A stretch of DNA of 64,000 nt, from contig DASVRI010000025.1 in NCBI GenBank assembly GCA_036388675.1, forward strand, positions 62,001 to 126,000, in the 5' to 3' direction. The stretch is from DASVUS01 sp036388675 (GTDB lineage Bacteria > Armatimonadota > Abditibacteriia > Abditibacteriales > Abditibacteriaceae). This document shows positions 62,346 to 64,000 of the stretch, piece after piece (positions within the stretch are counted from its first letter, which is position 1; every line of letters starts with the position of its first letter). Below the pieces are notes generated by a model. It was given only the letters and a program-made list of their open reading frames with translations, had not been told where the DNA came from and did no database searches. A program made the translations under genes and the position numbers.

Positions 62346-64000
62346 TTAGCGGCTGGGGCCAAGCACCGCGACGCTGGTCGGTTCGGCGGTGTTTTGCACA
62401 ATGGTGAACTCGAAGCTGCCGTCGTCTCTGGCCTCGACGTTCCTGCCGTTGATTTGCACGAGGGCACCCGGCACCATCATGCCCGAAATGGTGACGCGAC
62501 GATTGGTTTCCTTGTCGATGAGGCGCTGCACGATGAGCGCGGCCTCGTCGCGACGCAGCGGCTTGAGGGGCAGGAAGAAGTTCGACGGATAACCGACGAT
62601 CAACTTGCCGCCCGCGGTGCGCGCCACGGATGAAGCCACAAAGACATAGCCTTTGCCCCAGTTAGGAATGTTCTGTTCATCCAGAAAGCCGATGTCCTGC
62701 TGATTGGAACGCTTGGCCAAGTCTTCGAGACCCAGAGCACGCACCACAACAGCGGTCGCTTCGACACGGTTGATGGGACGCGTCGGCTCGAACATATTGC
62801 TGCCGATACCGATCATCAAACCCTGACGCTGTGCCACGGCCAGGTAGCCGGCATACCAGTCGCTGGGCTTGACATCGACATAGCTCGGCGCACCGGATGG
62901 TTCCAGCGGCGTCTGCGGCACAACGGTGATGGTGCCCGTCAACTTGGTGGACTCACCGTTGCGTGTCAGGTCGCGCGCAATGCACTCATAGGTGTAGCGG
63001 CCCGCCGGAGCATAACTGGTGTTGGTGGTGCCATCCCATACCAGCGTTTGCTCGCCGGGCTGGTAAACCGAATCTCGCTTGCCCAGCGTCTTCACAATCT
63101 GGCCCTTGGCGTTGCGGATGTTGAGCGTAACGGCGGAGCGCCGTCCCAGCACGAACTTGATGGCTGACACGTCGCGCAAGTCTTTGAGGTTGAGGCCGTT
63201 CAAGGTCATCACGGCATATTCGGAGCGCTGCGTGGCACGATTCGGGTAGAACAGGTTTGGACCGGCGCCATTCACAATGCCGATGCGCTGCAAACGGTCG
63301 ATGGCGTTCTGATATTCGATGCCGCGCACATCAACCAGCACATTGGTATTGCGGCTGGCCAGGAAGCGATCGGGAATAGCAAAGACCGTCAGCAGCGGAG
63401 CCGTAGAAAACGAGTACTTGATGGCGTTGCTTGAAATGGGCACGCCCGAGTTGTCTTCGATGGTGGCAACGGCATAGAAAGTGGCCGGGGAGCGCTCAAT
63501 CGGCTCCACACGAAACGACACGCTGCCCGCCGTGGTGTTGGCGTTGATGCTGCCCAGGTTCCACACCAGTTCACGCGCCGAAGCGTCGTAGTTCGGGCTG
63601 CCTGTAGCGGAGCCTTTGACGTAGGAGACCACATCATCCAGAGCAGAACGCAGCGTCACGCCGCGCGCCGCCGCTGTGCCCCGGTTGCCGTAGGTGAGAG
63701 TCACCAGCGCATGTGCGGGATTGTCATCGACCGGCGCAACGCGTAGCGACACGAAAAGGCCCGAGCGTCCCGGCACCGAAAGAGCCGGAGTGCCCGATGA
63801 ATCGGGAAGTGCTGCCGTCGGTTGTCCGCTGGAGCCGCCTTCGGTTGCGGCCACAACAACCGGCGTGCTGGGTTGCACAACCATGGGAGAGCCTGCACCG
63901 GCGCCGACGGCGGTGCGCGGCAGCGGTGTCACTACGGTGCCCGGTGCCGGCGGTTTGTTGGTGCTGGAGGTCGCTTTGGACGTGGATGCTGCCGGTCTGG
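62346..64000 (-). CDS. S-layer-homology (SLH) surface protein, 5' end outside window
   Basis: The frame stays open to the right edge, so the N-terminus is missing; at least 551 residues are visible. A DUF11-like beta domain (SLRVAPVDDNPAHALVTLTYGNRGTAAARGVTLRSALDDVVSYVKGSATGSP) is followed by a further Ig-like domain with a FlgD-type end (RSEYAVMTLNGLNLKDLRDVSAIKFVLGRRSAVTLNIRNAKGQIVKTLGKR). Two or more SLH motifs follow: YVDVKPSDWYAGYLAVAQRQGLMIGIGSNMFEPTRPINRVEATAVVVRALGL and the next repeat (GFLDEQNIPNWGKGYVFVASSVARTAGGKLIVGYPSNFFLPLKPLRRDEAALIVQRLI). SLH domains anchor proteins to the cell-wall polymer. A terminator follows. Confidence 0.88.
   Translation of the reverse strand, partial: RPAASTSKATSSTNKPPAPGTVVTPLPRTAVGAGAGSPMVVQPSTPVVVAATEGGSSGQPTAALPDSSGTPALSVPGRSGLFVSLRVAPVDDNPAHALVTLTYGNRGTAAARGVTLRSALDDVVSYVKGSATGSPNYDASARELVWNLGSINANTTAGSVSFRVEPIERSPATFYAVATIEDNSGVPISSNAIKYSFSTAPLLTVFAIPDRFLASRNTNVLVDVRGIEYQNAIDRLQRIGIVNGAGPNLFYPNRATQRSEYAVMTLNGLNLKDLRDVSAIKFVLGRRSAVTLNIRNAKGQIVKTLGKRDSVYQPGEQTLVWDGTTNTSYAPAGRYTYECIARDLTRNGESTKLTGTITVVPQTPLEPSGAPSYVDVKPSDWYAGYLAVAQRQGLMIGIGSNMFEPTRPINRVEATAVVVRALGLEDLAKRSNQQDIGFLDEQNIPNWGKGYVFVASSVARTAGGKLIVGYPSNFFLPLKPLRRDEAALIVQRLIDKETNRRVTISGMMVPGALVQINGRNVEARDDGSFEFTIVQNTAEPTSVAVLGPSR

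Overview
The window is a stretch of bacterial chromosome of moderately high GC with about 45 supported protein genes. No rRNA or tRNA was recognised. The gene content suggests a diderm or near-diderm lineage of the Armatimonadota/Abditibacteriota type. The clues are a DUF1559 prepilin-like protein, an S-layer-homology (SLH) surface protein, a signal-peptide protein with beta-barrel-like strands, a VanW protein, an LCP (LytR-CpsA-Psr) protein, a SpoIVB-type S55 peptidase fused to a propeller, and proline- or low-complexity-rich secreted proteins. This placement is inferred from gene content, not from a phylogenetic marker.

The strongest whole-window signal is an 8-bp palindrome, GAGTACTC, most often embedded in CGAGTACTCG. 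I counted 60 exact copies by eye, about one per 1.1 kb, where roughly one would be expected by chance. It lies in genes (in several reading frames, giving peptides such as EYS, RVL and STR), across start codons, beside Shine-Dalgarno sites, and at the centre of hairpins. It behaves like the highly iterated palindrome HIP1 of cyanobacteria but has a different sequence.

Layout. 1-8.5 kb: end of a secreted protein, VOC protein, DUF485-ActP acetate uptake operon, tandem AhpD-like protein overlapping a DUF1559 prepilin gene, small membrane proteins, YghZ-type aldo/keto reductase. 8.5-9.7 kb: a REP-associated transposase (RAYT) among three REP-type palindromic elements. 9.7-21.5 kb: housekeeping genes (aspS, ndk, ligA) with an EAL protein, a C45-type hydrolase, a MEMO/AmrB protein, a low-complexity secreted protein, an AhpD-like protein and a BON lipoprotein. 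21.5-23.7 kb: groESL with a clear sigma-A promoter and a perfect CIRCE operator. 23.7-26.5 kb: a small island flanked by a duplicated groEL 3' end plus terminator. It holds an AT-rich two-gene membrane cassette, a YefM-YoeB toxin-antitoxin pair, a DUF433 gene and two remnants that look like restriction-modification C-termini. 26.5-34.8 kb: VanW, DUF6807, LCP, thioredoxin-like and Bcp peroxidase genes, an OafA-type acyltransferase between an intact gene and its decayed duplicate, and a 172-bp MITE. 34.9-39.7 kb: dnaE carrying a 336-residue intein with a probable Vsr-like nuclease. 39.8-51.9 kb: mgtE, a Gfo/Idh/MocA oxidoreductase, hisD, a 1332-residue REC-PAS-GGDEF-EAL protein, a receiver protein and a Tat-exported superoxide dismutase. 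52-64 kb: site-2 protease, MrfA-like helicase, beta-barrel-like protein, the giant S55-propeller protein and an SLH protein that runs off the right end.

Functional themes are oxidative stress defence (SOD, Bcp, AhpD-like, thioredoxin-like), cyclic-di-GMP signalling (two proteins) and envelope building. Mobile or repetitive DNA includes at least three dispersed palindromic element families, the MITE, the RAYT, the intein and the groEL-linked island.
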